From Notamacropus eugenii (Eukaryota; Chordata; Mammalia; Diprotodontia; Macropodidae): 64,000 bases of DNA. Where the stretch lies: the NCBI RefSeq assembly GCF_028372415.1, contig NC_092875.1:228135136-228199135 (forward strand), read 5' to 3'. Positions within the stretch are counted from its first letter, which is position 1. The number at the start of each line of letters is the position of its first letter. A model generated the notes under the pieces. It worked only from the letters and a program-made list of their open reading frames with translations, was not told the origin of the DNA and did not search any database. Shown piece after piece: positions 1-12,060 of this stretch. A program made the position numbers and the translations under genes.

Positions 1-1334
1 CTAGCTTCATATCAATATCATATTCACAAATTAAAGTGAAGCTGTAGAGCATTGACTATAATATGAAACAAATTGAATACTCCTGATTAATGATATTCTC
101 CAATCCATTATCTCTTGTTTTAAAAGATGCATTATCATTAAATTAATCAATATTTTTTAAAGATAAGTAGCTATGCTCCCTCTGGTACAGTCCCATTCTC
201 ATACTTCATCATGATGTAGACGTGATTATATTCTCAAAGTCTATGTCATCTGAACTCAAGCTCTGTCAGATTACTGGAAGACAATAGAACATTTAAGGAA
301 AAGCTTCAGAGAGCTAAACTGAGGCACATGGAGACTGATAACACTGGAAGAGGGTTCACAGAAAGGGAATTCAAAATTGCTCAGGAAAGTTGGCACTAGG
401 AGGACATGAAGTTAAAGAACTAGAATGTTGTTGCATGTGAAGGAATATCATTAGGTATATTAAGTCCTCTGATATGAGTGATGTTGAAAGGAACATTGAG
501 TCAGGCACTGAACTCATTGAAGAAGGTGTCCTCAAAGGGTGGTATTGGGGTGGAAGACAACAGTAACAAGAATCTTGATTGGGAGATAAATATGAATGTG
601 AAAGGAAAAGAGGGTACTAAATAGTGGTGGTAGAAGGAGAGCATGAAAGTGTCAGTGGGAAGAAAGGATTATTTTGATTTTTCCACCAAAAACAATGAGT
701 CAGAGAGTATGAGTGAAAGTGTGACCAGTACTAGGAAGGGTGTCCAGTGATAAAGTGTAATCAGGAGGGAGAAAGTTCTTAGTGAGAGACATAAGGAGTG
801 AAAAAAGTAAAGGTTTAAGTTAAAGCAAGTTACTAAACTATATACCAATCATTCCTGAGAGTACAATGGAAAGAATGGGTAGATCTGGAGAGAAATAAGG
901 AAAGAGTCAAGTTTAGGGGCTGGGAGTAAGAGAGAAAGAAGATAGAGCATGGATAATAGGGTTTGCACAATGATAGGCAGAGATTCAGAATCATTGGAAG
1001 GGGGAGAATATGATGGGATGGGAATATGCTAATCATCGAGAAACGAATCTAGTAGAGGTCTACTGAAGGATGAAGGGATGTGATTACACTGTTCAAGGCA
1101 TCCATTGATGTCCAGCATTGTGGCAGATGGTGATACTGAGTCCTCTGAGTCCCATGAGACTCACCTCACAACAGGCAAGAAAAAGCTGAGGTACTGTTCA
1201 AGGGACACCAGACTGATAGCAGAAGCTGGAATTTAGATGTTGATCTAGTCTGGAAAATGTCAGTGGAGCACTGGAGGAGGCTCTGGGGTAAAGAAGAAGG
1301 CTGATAAAGGGCACCCTGAGAAGATTCCAGATTG
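1..1334. other. Unassigned AT-rich sequence
   Basis: No convincing coding region. From about 240 onward the plus strand is purine-rich (many ggaag, gagag and aggag runs), a texture often seen in antisense copies of old LINEs. I could not place it in a family. Short open frames here have no recognisable domain. Confidence 0.4.
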
Positions 1335-1480
1335 GGGAAGCTACACAGACTATGGAACTATGGGCAAGTGACTCAACCTCCCTGGGCCTCAATTTTCTCA
1401 TCTGTAAAATGAAGGGTGGATATAAATAACCCCTGAAGTCCCTTCCAGATCTATAGCTGTGGTCCTAGGATTAAATGATG
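1335..1480 (+). repeat. SINE fragment, CORE/MIR-like
   Basis: Shows the usual SINE order on the plus strand: 'gggcaagtgactcaacctcc', 'cctcaattttctcatctgta', 'aaaatgaaggg', and the terminal 'cccttccagatctatag' type end. The tRNA-like head is mostly missing, so this is a 5'-truncated copy. Assignment rests on the conserved phrase order, not on a database match. Confidence 0.75.
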
Positions 1481-1497
1481 TGGAATGAGAATGTGAA

Positions 1498-1610
1498 ACC
1501 CTTGGGAGAAGAAATTGCTTTTTGCCTTTCTTTGTATACCCAGTGTTTAGCACAGTGTCTGGAACACAGTAGGGACTTAATAATGCTTATTGTCTGACTG
1601 GTTGACTAAC
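1498..1610 (+). repeat. LINE L2, 3' end
   Basis: The text 'tttgtatacccagtgtttag' followed by 'cacagtgtctggaacacagt' and 'acttaataatgcttattg' is the characteristic terminal region of L2 in plus orientation. Only the last ~110 bp is present. Such short tips result from early termination of reverse transcription. Confidence 0.8.
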
Positions 1611-2494
1611 CAGAAAACCTTATGGCCAGAAAGAATTAGTCACACACTTTTTAAAAGTGAATGGTTTAGCCCTTTTTACCATGCAGTAGGCGTGCGACTG
1701 ATTATTGAATATGTTGACATTTCTGAGCAGTTCTCTGTTCTAGATTTAACTTGACTTAATTAAAGACTGTAAAAAAGGGGCAAAGAAAATTTTCCTCTAG
1801 ATGCATTCTGAAAAATACACCTTCAGAATCAGAGCATGATTCCCTGCATGCTTTCTGAATCTACTATTTCTCTTTTCCCATTCTTACATTTTAGAAACTA
1901 TAGTATGTCGAGAAGAATGACCAGTAGAGTCACTCAAGTAGTAGAACTTAAAACCACGTAATCTGAGGATCAAGTAAAGGAAAGATAGATTTGGGGCCTT
2001 AAAAGGGAAACTTTAGAGGAGTCACATGAACTAAGTATTAGAAGATCTTTCACATGAAAGAGTGGTAAAACTGCTTCTGATTAGCCCCAGAGACCAGAAC
2101 TAGGAGTAATGGATGGATGCTACAGGGAGGCAGATATTCATCTCACATGGAGAACAACTTCATAGCAAGTAGAACCCTCTCAAGAAGGAATGGGCTGCCT
2201 TTTGATATGCCTCCATATCAAGGAAGATGTTCAAACACAGTTTGATCGACCACTTATTGAGCAATACTGGGGAACAGATTGCACAGCATGTAGATTAAAT
2301 GACTTCTAGCATCCTTCTATGTCTACTAGTTAGTGACTTTCTGATGCTGGTCCAGGGAAAGAAATAGGCCAATTGTCCCCAAATTCTTGCATAACTGTAC
2401 GAGTGGCCCACAAACAGAAGGTAGTCATGTGACCCTCTACTTGACTTTGTATAAATAAACTCAACAAAGTTGATTTGCCTACATTATATTAATA
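1611..2494. other. Unassigned sequence
   Basis: AT-rich DNA with no coherent open frame and no phrase I can tie to a repeat family. The part at about 2,150-2,340 ('aagtagaaccctctcaagaa', 'cttctagcatccttctatg') has a SINE-flank look but is too degenerate to call. Confidence 0.4.
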
Positions 2495-2735
2495 AGAATA
2501 AGAATAATAGCTAGCACTTTATATAGCATTTTAAGGTTTGCAAAATGCTTCTTGAAAGTTATTATCCTCTCAATTATCCCAGTAAGTTGGGGCTATTAAT
2601 ATCCACACTTCATAGATAAAGAAAACAAGTAACTTGTCCAAGGTAACACAACTTGTAAGCTTGTGAGGTTGGATTTGAATGACAGTCTTCCTGAATTCAG
2701 GCCCCACATTCTATCCATTGCCTGATCTAGTTGTC
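2495..2735 (-). repeat. SINE, CORE/MIR-like, nearly full length
   Basis: Reads as the reverse complement of a CORE SINE: the left end 'aataatagctagcactttat' and 'gcattttaaggtttgcaaaa' is the 3' portion, 'caagtaacttgtccaaggta' is the core, and 'tctatccattgcctgatcta' is the reversed tRNA-derived head. It lies directly beside a second copy in the same orientation. Confidence 0.8.
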
Positions 2736-2742
2736 TTTAATT

Positions 2743-3003
2743 AATAATAGCTACTGATAGCTACCAGTTATACAGTGCTTACTTACTATGTGCCAGGCAT
2801 TGTGCTAAGTGCTTTGCTATTATTATCTCATTTAATTCTCACATCAACCCTGGAAAGTAGATGCTAGATGAGAAAAACTGAGGTAAAAAGAAGTTAAGTG
2901 GCTTGTCCAGGGTCCTATAGCTAGTAAGTGTCTGTGACCACAACAGAACTCAGATATTTTTGACTCCCGGCCCAGATCCATTGCCTGATCTAGTTGCCTC
3001 TAA
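2743..3003 (-). repeat. SINE, CORE/MIR-like, second copy
   Basis: Same family and orientation as the copy immediately to the left, with 'actatgtgccaggcattgtg' at the left end, 'gtggcttgtccagggtccta' in the middle, and the reversed tRNA-like head ending in 'ctgatctagttgcctc'. Both copies end in nearly the same 'ccattgcctgatctagttg' phrase, so they form a short direct repeat that could also have arisen by tandem duplication of the head. Confidence 0.8.
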
Positions 3004-4149
3004 TTACTAGCAATGTCCAATAGAGATATACAAGTCCTGCAGCATTCACTAACATAAGGAATTTGCATTTGTTACTTTGATTAATTTTGAATAATCATTT
3101 GACTTGAATAGAAAATGTCTAATCCTAATAGACTGCAGCTGTAGAATCTGAAGCTTCTATGAAAACTAGAGTTTGACATGAATTTTTTTCACTTTTGTAT
3201 GAAAAATATCATTGAGTTTGACTACCAATATTATTGAACTAGCAAAAACTTTTAAGTGTTTTTCTCTTTTACCTAGTAACTAGAACATGATCACTAGCAT
3301 GCAATATATTGATCATTTTTAAAATGTGATGGAATGTATTGGAATTTGTTTCATGCAATGCAGTAAAAATGTGGTCTCATTATATTTCAAAGTATTGAAT
3401 ACTTTTGGAATATAATTAATATAAGATAATTTATATCTTCAACAAACTTTAGAGATCCTAATCTAGTTATCCTCATTTTTCAGATGAGAAAACTGAGACC
3501 AAGCGAGATTAGGGTCATTCAGTTTTTGAGTGTTAGAGATGAGATTGGAAACCCCAGTGAAACTCAAAACTCACCACTTTTTCCACCGTATTACTTAGTC
3601 TAAATAGAAAATTTCTTTTTTACATTTTTTTAAAGAAATGTAAGGGGCAAAGATACCGTGGAAAAAGAACTGTGCTCAAGAAAAGTGCTCAAGAAAAGCA
3701 CTTTTTTGCATGATGGTCCTTATGTAGGAAAGTTACACTCAGGTCTCTCTGACATTGACTCTGCAGTTCCCTGAGGCAACAGACACATTGAAAGAACTTC
3801 CCTCTGTGAATGTTATTTTTCAGCATGTCAAATCATTTCTTAAAGGCACACAAATAAAAATGAGGTGGCAGTGGAGACTTTCAATTCCGTAGAATTGTTG
3901 ACATTTCTATGATGTTTTCCTACACAGACTTGGTAAAATTACAAAAAGTCATGTTTAAATGAATGCCAGACTTTGAGAACAAGCAATAAGGAATCACATA
4001 ATAATTTCAGCATTCTTTTCTTTTAGGAGCTCATACTCCTTTATTTTGAAATAAAGTCTTTAAGGAGATAAAGGGAATAGCCACTTCTACAGAAACAATA
4101 AGGAAATGGATCAGATAAAAAAAACTGTCTACAATCAATCACAGTTAAC
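3004..4149. other. Unassigned sequence with a short SINE scrap
   Basis: Mostly AT-rich with no gene. At about 3,455-3,560 the phrase 'cctcatttttcagatgagaa' 'aactgagaccaagcgagatt' is a minus-strand scrap of a CORE SINE. The rest has no recognised content. Confidence 0.45.
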
Positions 4150-5004
4150 AGTCAGTCATCAATCATATGACAGCCATCGTGCTAAACACTGGTGATATAA
4201 ATAAAGGCAAAAATAAGATTCCTATACACAAGGCCTTATCTTCTAACGGAAGAGACAACATGAAACTAGCTATCTACATACAAGATACATGCACTCCAAA
4301 TGGGTGGCACACTAGAGTGGATGCGGATGGGAGAAAGGGGACAGAAAGACCTCCTTTTCAAAGGTGAAATTTAAGCTGAGTCTTGAAAAAATCTAGGGAT
4401 GCCAAGAGGCAGGGGTGAGGAGGGAATACATTCCAGGCATGAGGGACAGTCGGTAAAATGTAGAGGGGAAAATATCATGTGCAAGAAATAGCAAGTGTCC
4501 TTAGCACTATGTCACTGGACGACATAGTGAGTGGAAGGGAGTAATATGTAAGAAGACTAAAAAGGCAGGAAGAAGCCAAGTTGTTAAGGTCTTTAAATAC
4601 CAGAAGATTTAATGCTTGATCCTAGAGGTAAGAGGTAGTCATTAGAACTTATTGAGTAGGGAAGAGAAGAACCATTCAGACCTACATTAAGAAAATCAAT
4701 TTGATGACTGAGCAGAAGAGAAATGGGGCGGGGGGGGGAGGGGAGCAGGGAAGAGATTAGAGGAAGGGAGGCCAGCTAGGTGTAAAGTGATGAAGGCCTG
4801 TACCAATGTGATGACTGTATTAGTAGTGAGGAGAGGATATATATAAAAGATGCTGTTAAGGTCAATATTATAAGACTTAGCAACAGATTGAATATGTTTG
4901 TCAAATAAGAGTAAGGAATCAAGGATGAAACAAGTTACAAGACTGGATGACTAAAAGGATGGTAGTGCCCTTTCTAATAATAAGAACACTGGGAAAAGGG
5001 TATC
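4150..5004 (-). repeat. LINE L2, minus strand, part 1 (3' side)
   Basis: Read on the minus strand this runs from the L2 3'UTR back into the reverse-transcriptase region. On the plus strand the marker phrases are 'gtgctaaacactggtgatat', 'gaggcaggggtgaggaggga', 'attccaggcatgagggacag', 'aataccagaagatttaatgc' and 'gatggtagtgccctttctaa'. The frame is broken throughout. The element is interrupted at about 5,005 and resumes at about 6,410, which is the evidence that the intervening 1.4 kb is a later insertion. Confidence 0.8.
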
Positions 5005-6405
5005 TGTGGGTGTAACACCAATCAAGGTGTTTGAGGGTTGCTGCTGTGAATACATATATATTTTTTAAGGGGTTGACTCACAAGGTATGATAAATCTTCT
5101 ATTCAAAACTAAATCTTATCCAAGAAACTAAAGCATTATGCATAATAGCATAAGAACTTGTTACCAGGGTGGCCACATGATTTTAAACAGACACAAAAGT
5201 ACATAACATAACATAGCCAAAATATTTGTTTATACAATCAGAGGATCCCAGGACAGGGTCTTTCCTTAACACAGAATATCCCCAGGGATAGCAGAAAACG
5301 TAACACCTTCCACCCCTAGCTCACAGTAGGTTATAATCCCCTCAGTTAAAAACAAAGAGTCCCAGTAAAGTCCTTTTGGGGGTGTGTCATTCTTTCTATG
5401 CTGATGTAGCTGGCTCTCACCTGGCACTCTCAGGTGCACATATACTCTAACAAACCAAAAAGTCCAAATTCCAATACTGCTCCAGCCCCCATTTCCAAGT
5501 CCTGAGGAGTGGCTGGGCAACAAAACCAATAGGGTGGGTCCCTGGGAGTCACAGCACTTCCACATCCCACCATAGACAGCTCCACACTGTGAGTCCCAAC
5601 TCATCCCAGGGGAACATGGCAGGAAAGCATGCTCACTGCTTCTGCCCTGCTGCAAAGCTTCTATCTCAGCTCAGGGCAGAGTTCTGAGTTTGGGGGTTCC
5701 TCCTCCTGCAGGTCCAGGGGTGAACTGCTCCCTGCTCCTGTCTGAGTTCACACACAGGCAGCTCTCCACTCCTGCTCCATGTCCCACTTCTTGGGAAAAG
5801 GGATTGCTCCATTCCAAGCTCTCCCTACTCTTGACTGAGTCCAGACACAGCAGGCTCCAGGGGCTCCTGCCCCCCGTCTCATTCTCTGACCAACACCATC
5901 CCAATTCCAAGGCAGCTTGTCCTCCCCCAGAATACATAGGCAGGGCCAGCTCTGGTCTGGGCACTGGGCACAGCAAAATAATGCAATGACTGGGATAAGT
6001 GAAAGGTAAAGATAAAGACTATCATCATCTAATCCAATAGACAGGGCTCCAACTGTCTTAACAGAGTAATACATCACCAGACTGAGAGAGAACCAACATC
6101 TGGAGTCACAAAACTGAGGGGCCCCTTAACAATGGTTACCCAGAGTCTCCTCTGGAAAATCAGAAAAAAAGGCCTCAGGCAAGCAATATCTTCCCTTAAG
6201 TGAGCCCCAAGGCAATATCTCACCTCTGAATATATTTACACTTTTAATTAATAGCCTCACAGCCAAAAGGCACAAAAACCTAAGTGACTCAGCACAGAAT
6301 TACCAAGGTTCAAAGGAGATTAATCCTTCATATGTTTACAATTTAGCTTGAGCCTGGAAAACTGAGCTCCAAGAAAAAAACCATAAAAATTCCACCTTGC
6401 TTACA
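5005..6405. mobile_element. 1.4-kb unclassified insertion inside L2; LTR-like termini
   Basis: This block separates two halves of one L2 copy, so it inserted later. Its ends can be read as TGTAA (5,011) and TTACA (6,401-6,405), short inverted termini of the TG...CA kind seen in LTRs. I could not find a clear flanking duplication, so LTR status is unproven. The centre (about 5,260-5,980) is noticeably richer in G and C than its surroundings and holds overlapping open frames of 99-129 codons on both strands; none shows a recognisable domain. Could be a solo LTR, a non-autonomous LTR element or a DNA transposon. Confidence 0.5.
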
Positions 6406-6409
6406 CTTA

Positions 6410-7330
6410 TAGTGGAAGGAGTAAAGTTAATGAATTCTGTTTTGTAGATGTTGAGTTTAGAATGTTTATGGCATATACACTTTCAGATATTTAAAAGGCA
6501 GTTGGTAAAATGAGACTGGAATTCAGAAGAGAGCTTAAGGTTGCATCTGAAAATCATCTACATAAAAATAATAACTGAACCCTTGAAAACTGTTGAGATC
6601 ACCAAGTGAGATAGTATTATTGAGTTAAAAAGAAGGCCCAGAAAAAACCCTCAAGAGATGCCCATGGCTAGTAAGAATGACTCAGTGAGGATCCAACAAA
6701 AAGCAACTAAGAAATAGTCATAAAAATGATAGGCAGAAAATCAGTAGAGAGATATATATCATGAAAACCTAGAGAGGACAGAATATCTAGAATAAGGTGA
6801 TAAACAGGTTCAAATATTATAAAGAGAGATTAAGAATTAGAATGGAGGAAAAGGCAATTTGGCAAGGAAGAGATGATTGGTAACTGGAGAGAGCTGTTTC
6901 AATTGAATGATATGGTCAAGTCAAATTGCATCTGAGAGTGAGGAGAGTATACAATCACCTAGTAGATGTGCCTTTCTCAAAAAAAGGGGGAGGAAGAAAG
7001 ATATAAAACAGTAGTTATCTGGAATGGTAGGATCAAGTGATTGTTTTTAAGGATGAAGGAGACAGAAATGTCTGGGTCCAGGGCAGGATTCCACTTATAC
7101 CCTGATATAGGCATCAACTGATTTAAGAGACAGGAGGCCAGTAAATAGAGAAAAGGTCAAAATTAAGAGAAAGAATGGGAATTATAGTGAGGATAATCTA
7201 CTGGAGAAAATGTGAAGGTATAAGATCAAGGGTACAAGTTTTGGGTTTTACGAAGAGAAAGGCCACCTCTTCATGCGAACAGGACTGCAGGCAAAGACAG
7301 TCATTGGGGAAGAAAAGGAAATTCATGGCC
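6410..7330 (-). repeat. LINE L2, minus strand, part 2 (reverse-transcriptase region)
   Basis: Continuation of the L2 interrupted at 5,005. On the plus strand the markers are 'ttctgttttgtagatgttga', 'atttaaaaggcagttggtaa', 'catgaaaacctagagaggac', 'gagatgattggtaactggag' and 'aaggccacctcttcatgcga', which read backwards through the L2 reverse-transcriptase coding region. Many frame breaks; an old, dead copy. Confidence 0.8.
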
Positions 7331-7376
7331 TGTTCTTGATGAAATCATGCTAGTACTTTGTAATTACTATTTCATG

Positions 7377-8345
7377 TTTTTTTTATTTTATTTATTTTCA
7401 GTGTTCTACAATCACTACGATATAAATTAGTTTTTTTCCCCTACCTCCCCCTTTACTCCCCTAGACAGCATACAATTTTATATAGGTTCTACACATACAT
7501 TCTTATTAAATACATTTTCACTATAGTCATGCTGTGTAGAAGAATTAAAATGAATGGGAGAAATCATATAACAAACCGAAACTTAATACAAAGAAAATGA
7601 TCTGCTACATTCTGCGATTGAATTCCATGGTTCTTTTTCTGAATATGGAACGCATTTTGCCTTAAAAGGCCTTTGGAAATTTTTTTAAGTCTTTGCATTG
7701 CAATGAAGTTCCAAAGACCAGAAAAAACTCACACACTGTAGTCGTTGCTGTGCACAAAATTCTCCTGGTTCTGCTCCTTTCACTCAGCATCAGATCATAT
7801 AAGTCTTTGCAGGCCTCTCTGAAGTCTTCCTAGTCATCATTTCTTACAGCACAATAGTATTCCATTACATTCATATACCATAATTTATTCAGCCATTCCC
7901 CAGTTGATGGGCATCCCCTTGATTTCCAGTTTTTGGCCACCACGAAGAGTGTTGCTATAAATATTTGTACATATGGGACCCTTTCCCATTTTTATGATCT
8001 CTTGGGGATACAGTCTTAGAAGCGATATTACTGGGTCAAAGGGTATGCATATTTTTGTAGCCGTTTGGACATAGTTCCAAATTGCCCTCCAGAATGGTTG
8101 GATCAGCTCACAGCTCCACTAACAATGAATTAGTGTTCCAACTCTCCCACATCCTCTCCAACATTTATCATCTCCATGTTCTCTCAAGTAAGCCAATCTG
8201 ACAGGTGTGATGTAGTACCTCAGAATTGTTTTGATTTGCATCTCTCTAATCAATAGTGATTTAGAGCATTTTTTCATGTGACTATAGATAGTTATAATTT
8301 CTTCCTCTGAAAACTACCCGTTCTTATCCTTTGACCATACTATTT
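7377..8345 (-). repeat. LINE L1, 3'UTR and end of ORF2
   Basis: Begins with a T-rich run (the reversed poly-A tail), then the reversed 3'UTR ('agaattaaaatgaatgggag'), then the reversed end of ORF2 ('cagccattccccagttgatg', 'tccagaatggttggatcagc', 'ctccactaacaatgaattag', 'gccaatctgacaggtgtgat'). Stops in all frames. The copy is 5'-truncated at about 8,345. Confidence 0.9.
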
Positions 8346-9424
8346 CACTTTCAAACAAAAAATTACTTTCATCATCCATGCTAAAATTTTGCCAGGAATC
8401 AAAATCAAGCTCACTAGTCAATAGCTTGCTCTCTTCCCTTTTCTGAAAGTTAGGACAACATCTGACCTCCTTCAATTTTATGGTACCTCTCTCATTTACC
8501 ATGATTTTTCAAATATCATTGAGAATAGCTCAACAATTACATGGTAGTTCTTTCAGGACCCAACAATATAATTCTTATGGGTCAGCTGACCTGAATCCAT
8601 CAAAAGCAGGTAGAAGTTCTCTTATTACCACCTCACTTATCTTGGGCATCAACATTAGTCATTTTTTCTCTATCATTTCCACTTCAGAGAAAGCAGAGAA
8701 AAGAAAGTCTCTTGGTTGAAAAAGCACAGAAGTAAAATGTAAGTTGAGCAGTTTTGCCTTCTCTCTATTATCAGTTATCACTTTCCTATTCACTCTAAAT
8801 AAAGTTACCTTTCCTTCTTTCATCTTTCTTTTCCTCTAGATATCATTTTTTAAAATTTGTTACTCTTAGCTACCTGCACCAGACTCAGCTCATTCTAAGC
8901 TTTAGCATTACAGACACTATTTTCACAGGACTGTGTCACATATATTCATCCGCTATTACCTGGCCCTGTACATTTCTTTTTAAAGTCTAAGTTGGTTAGT
9001 GACTTCTTCGTGAATCTACATTGATCTTTTCAGACAAATCCCATTTTTCCTTCTCATTGAAATTGTTTTCCTTTAGTTGGAGCTTATGTGATAGTTTCCT
9101 GTTTCAGTAATAACATTCATCAGCATTATCTTCTTAATGGAAGCTCAGTGGCTGCCATCCTCACTCCCTTCTCCTCTCTGAACCACTGACACCACAGCAG
9201 GGTATCAGTGAAATCCTGCCCTGAACCTATGCCCCATCACCAATCAATGTGATATTTGAGAAATTATGTTGGTGACTAATCAGAGTTTGATGTTAAAAAG
9301 CAGGAAAGGAAGGTACAAATTAAGTAGCAGAGAATTAAGAAGAAGAAACATAGAAGCTCAAATTGGTACTTCTAAGACCTCTGCCATGGTCTGGTTCTAT
9401 CTTATTTCAATGAAGTCAATTTGA
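8346..9424. other. Unassigned, probably an old repeat
   Basis: Contains phrases such as 'gcagttttgccttctctcta', 'ttatcactttcctattcact', 'gctcattctaagctttagca' and 'cagacactattttcacagga', which look like a degraded dispersed repeat rather than unique DNA. I cannot name the family. No open frame longer than about 80 codons and no domain. Confidence 0.4.
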
Positions 9425-9797
9425 CAAAAATCAAATACAAACCTCTCTATTTGGCATTTAAATTTAGTAACAATCTATCTACTTTCTACTTTTCCAGATT
9501 CCTTATACATTACTCCCTTCCATGCATTCTATGATTCAGTCATTCTGTTTGTCATGCACAAAGTTCTATCTTTCATCTCCATGCCTTTGTACTTGTTATC
9601 TCCCAGGTCTGAAATGTACTCCTTTCTCAATACTGCTTCTTGAAATCCCTAATATCGTTCAAGATACTCAAGTACCAACTTTTACATGAAACCTGATCAT
9701 TCCAAATGTTAATACCTTTCCTCCCAAAACCGTTTTGTATTTATTTGTTTTAAACTCTATACATACTTATAAGCATGCTCTTTCCCCTTTCCTATTA
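9425..9797 (+). repeat. LINE L2, end of ORF2 and 3'UTR, plus strand
   Basis: 'aaatacaaacctctctattt' 'ggcatttaaatttagtaaca' corresponds to the end of the L2 reverse-transcriptase ORF, followed by 'ttcttgaaatccctaatatc' and related 3'UTR text. It resumes at about 9,914 after a short minus-strand L2 tip that split it. Confidence 0.75.
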
Positions 9798-9799
9798 CT

Positions 9800-9913
9800 A
9801 GCCAATCAACAAGAACTTATTAAGCACTTATTGTTTTCCATGCACTGTATTAAGTATTAGGTATACAAGAAAAACCATAAATGGTCCCTACCCTACCCAA
9901 GAGGAGATTACAT
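9800..9913 (-). repeat. L2 3' tip inserted into another L2
   Basis: 'caatcaacaagaacttatta' 'agcacttattgttttccatg' 'cactgtattaagtattaggt' is the reversed L2 terminus. It is flanked on both sides by plus-strand L2 text, so one L2 copy has landed in the 3'UTR of another. Confidence 0.75.
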
Positions 9914-10025
9914 TGTTATGAGCTGCTTGGGGGAAAGAATTATTTCCCTTTTGTCTCTGTATACCTAGTGCTTAGCATAGTGGTTGTCACATAAAGGGTA
10001 TCTAATATATGCTAAGTTTATTGAC
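9914..10025 (+). repeat. LINE L2, 3' terminus (continuation)
   Basis: 'tgagctgcttgggggaaaga' ... 'ctctgtatacctagtgctta' 'gcatagtggttgtcacataa' is the terminal segment completing the L2 that begins at 9,425. Confidence 0.8.
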
Positions 10026-10349
10026 ATTAGTAGAACCTAAGGCTACATTTGCCTATCTTAGCTGTCATATTTCAATATTCCACTAAAATCCTAATTTTTC
10101 CTGTAGTAGGAATTATTGTGTTGCTCTGCCTTTCCCTTCCTATACATATGCAATTTATTTTTCAGTCGAAGTATGGGAAATTATATTTACCCCTAGTAAA
10201 TTTCATCTTATTAGATTTGACTCAGTCTAGTCTACTGCAATATTTTTAAATATTGATTGTTATGATAAACATAAAATCACTATAACAAAAAATAATAGTT
10301 ACTAAATGCATGAAATATAAGATATGTGATCAAGTAGATTTAAACATTG
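10026..10349. other. Unassigned AT-rich sequence
   Basis: Very AT-rich, no coding features and no recognised repeat phrase. Confidence 0.4.
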
Positions 10350-10860
10350 AGAAAATCAAGGAAGGTTTCCTGGAGGAGGTTACATGTGAGTTAGACTTTA
10401 AAAAATAAATAGAAATTTGGAGCTTCATAAGGAGATGAAAGAGACATGTTCAAGAGAAGGGAGACATTTCCCTTCACCATCTATACTATGTCTCTTGGAG
10501 AGCTCATAGCTTCCATGGGTTCACTTATGATTTTTATGCAGTTGACTCTCAGACATGTACATCCAGATTCAGTCTCTTCCCGGGTTTTCAGCCCTGCCAT
10601 GCCTCTTAGACATCTCAGGACTAATGTTCTCTAAGCATCTCAAAGTCAGCATATCCAAAACAGAGCTCAGGAGGTGCAGGTGTCAAATAAGATGGGGCTA
10701 TGGGATTAGAGATAAGGGAATAAGGTGCAAAGATGTTGTTGAGGTAGAAATGAAGGGATTTGGCAACTGATTGAATATATGGGACTAGGGAGATTGAAGA
10801 ATCAAGGATAATGATGACCTTGCAAAGTTGGAAGACTAGTAGTCTTACAAATAGTTTTCA
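10350..10860. repeat. L2 mosaic with pieces in opposite orientations
   Basis: Three L2 pieces: about 10,350-10,445 minus ('aaggtttcctggaggaggtt'), 10,462-10,665 plus ('agctcatagcttccatgggt' and 'catatccaaaacagagctca', the RT-coding region just after the YADD-type motif), and 10,685-10,850 minus ('gatttggcaactgattgaat', 'agattgaagaatcaaggata'). The central plus piece is bracketed by minus pieces, which suggests a rearrangement or nested insertions. Confidence 0.65.
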
Positions 10861-11551
10861 TTCATTTTTTAAAAAAACAAATTAATCAATGGTTTATCTA
10901 TTTAATTGGTGCATTTTTCATAAAACTCCAGATTTTATTTATTAACTCAGTGGCTTTTTAACACTCAATTTTATAAATCTCACTTTTAATTTTAGGATTT
11001 TCAATTTAGTATTTAATTGAGAATTTTCAGTTCATTTTATGTTTAATTCATATCCAATTCATTGGTCTGTTCTTTATTTTATTGATGTAAGCATTTAGAG
11101 GTAGAAATTTTCATCTGATTATTGCCTTTGCTGTATCCCATAGGTTTTGATATGTAGTCTCATTATTGTCAGTCTCTTTAATGAAATTATTGATCATTTC
11201 CATGATTCGTTCTTTAACTTACTCTTCTTTCAGATTAGGTTGTTTGATCTCCAATTAGTTTTTAATCTATGTTTCTGTTCCCTATGAAGTATATTTAATT
11301 GCATTATGATATGAAAAGTATACTTTTAATATTTTCTGTTTTAACTATAAATGTATAACTATATTATATAATATAGATATACATATAATATAAATATATT
11401 ATATATAAAATATGCAACTCAAAATATGTAGTATATGGTCAATATTTGAAAAGGTACCATAAACCACAAAGAAAATGGGGTATTCCTTTCTATTCCCATT
11501 CACTTCTCTTCAGATATATAGATATCTAATCTAGCTTATCTAAAATTCTAT

Positions 11552-12060
11552 TCACTTTCTTGAATTTTCTTTGTTAGATTTATCTAGTTCTGAGAGAGGC
11601 AGATTAAAGCTCCCCTTCCCCAGGATTACAGTATTACAATCAATCTCCACCTGTAATTCATTCAGCTTTTCTTTTAAAAATTTAGATGCTATGGTGTTTG
11701 GTGCATATAGTTTCAGTACTGATATTTCTTTATTGTCTATGGCACCTTTTATCAAAATGTGGTTGCCCTGTTTTCCTCTTTTAATTAAATCTATGTTAGT
11801 CAATTTTTTCAGAGATCATGATTGCTCCCTCAGTCTTTTTTGCATCAGCTAAAGCATAATAAATTCTACTACCACCTTCCATTTTAACTCTCTATATATC
11901 TCTCATTCTTAAATGTGTTTCTTGTAAACAACATATTGTTGGATTCTAATTTTTAATCCATCCTGCTATCCATTTCTGCATTATGGGGGAGTTCATGCCA
12001 TTCAAATTCAAAATTATAATCACTATTTGTGAGTTTTGCTCCATCCAATTTTTAGTGACT
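11552..12060 (-). pseudogene. L1 ORF2 endonuclease domain remnant
   Basis: The minus strand encodes an apurinic-type endonuclease segment. The 83-codon frame at 11,552-11,803 carries the 'LKLYAPNT' stretch and, further on, a degraded version of the G-D-F-N catalytic motif where the aspartate is lost (reads G-K-G-S-F-N), followed by 'LPLSELDKSNK'. The upstream part around 11,880-12,050 covers the region where L1 endonucleases carry the Q-E-T-H motif ('tctcattcttaaatgtgttt' 'cttgtaaacaaca' on the plus strand), now with stops. L1 endonuclease nicks target DNA to start reverse transcription; this copy is dead. Confidence 0.8.

Noticed and set aside
5266..6077. Overlapping open frames of 99-129 codons on both strands
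   Set aside because: They lie in the GC-richer part of an inserted repeat-like block, overlap each other antisense, and show no domain or signal peptide.
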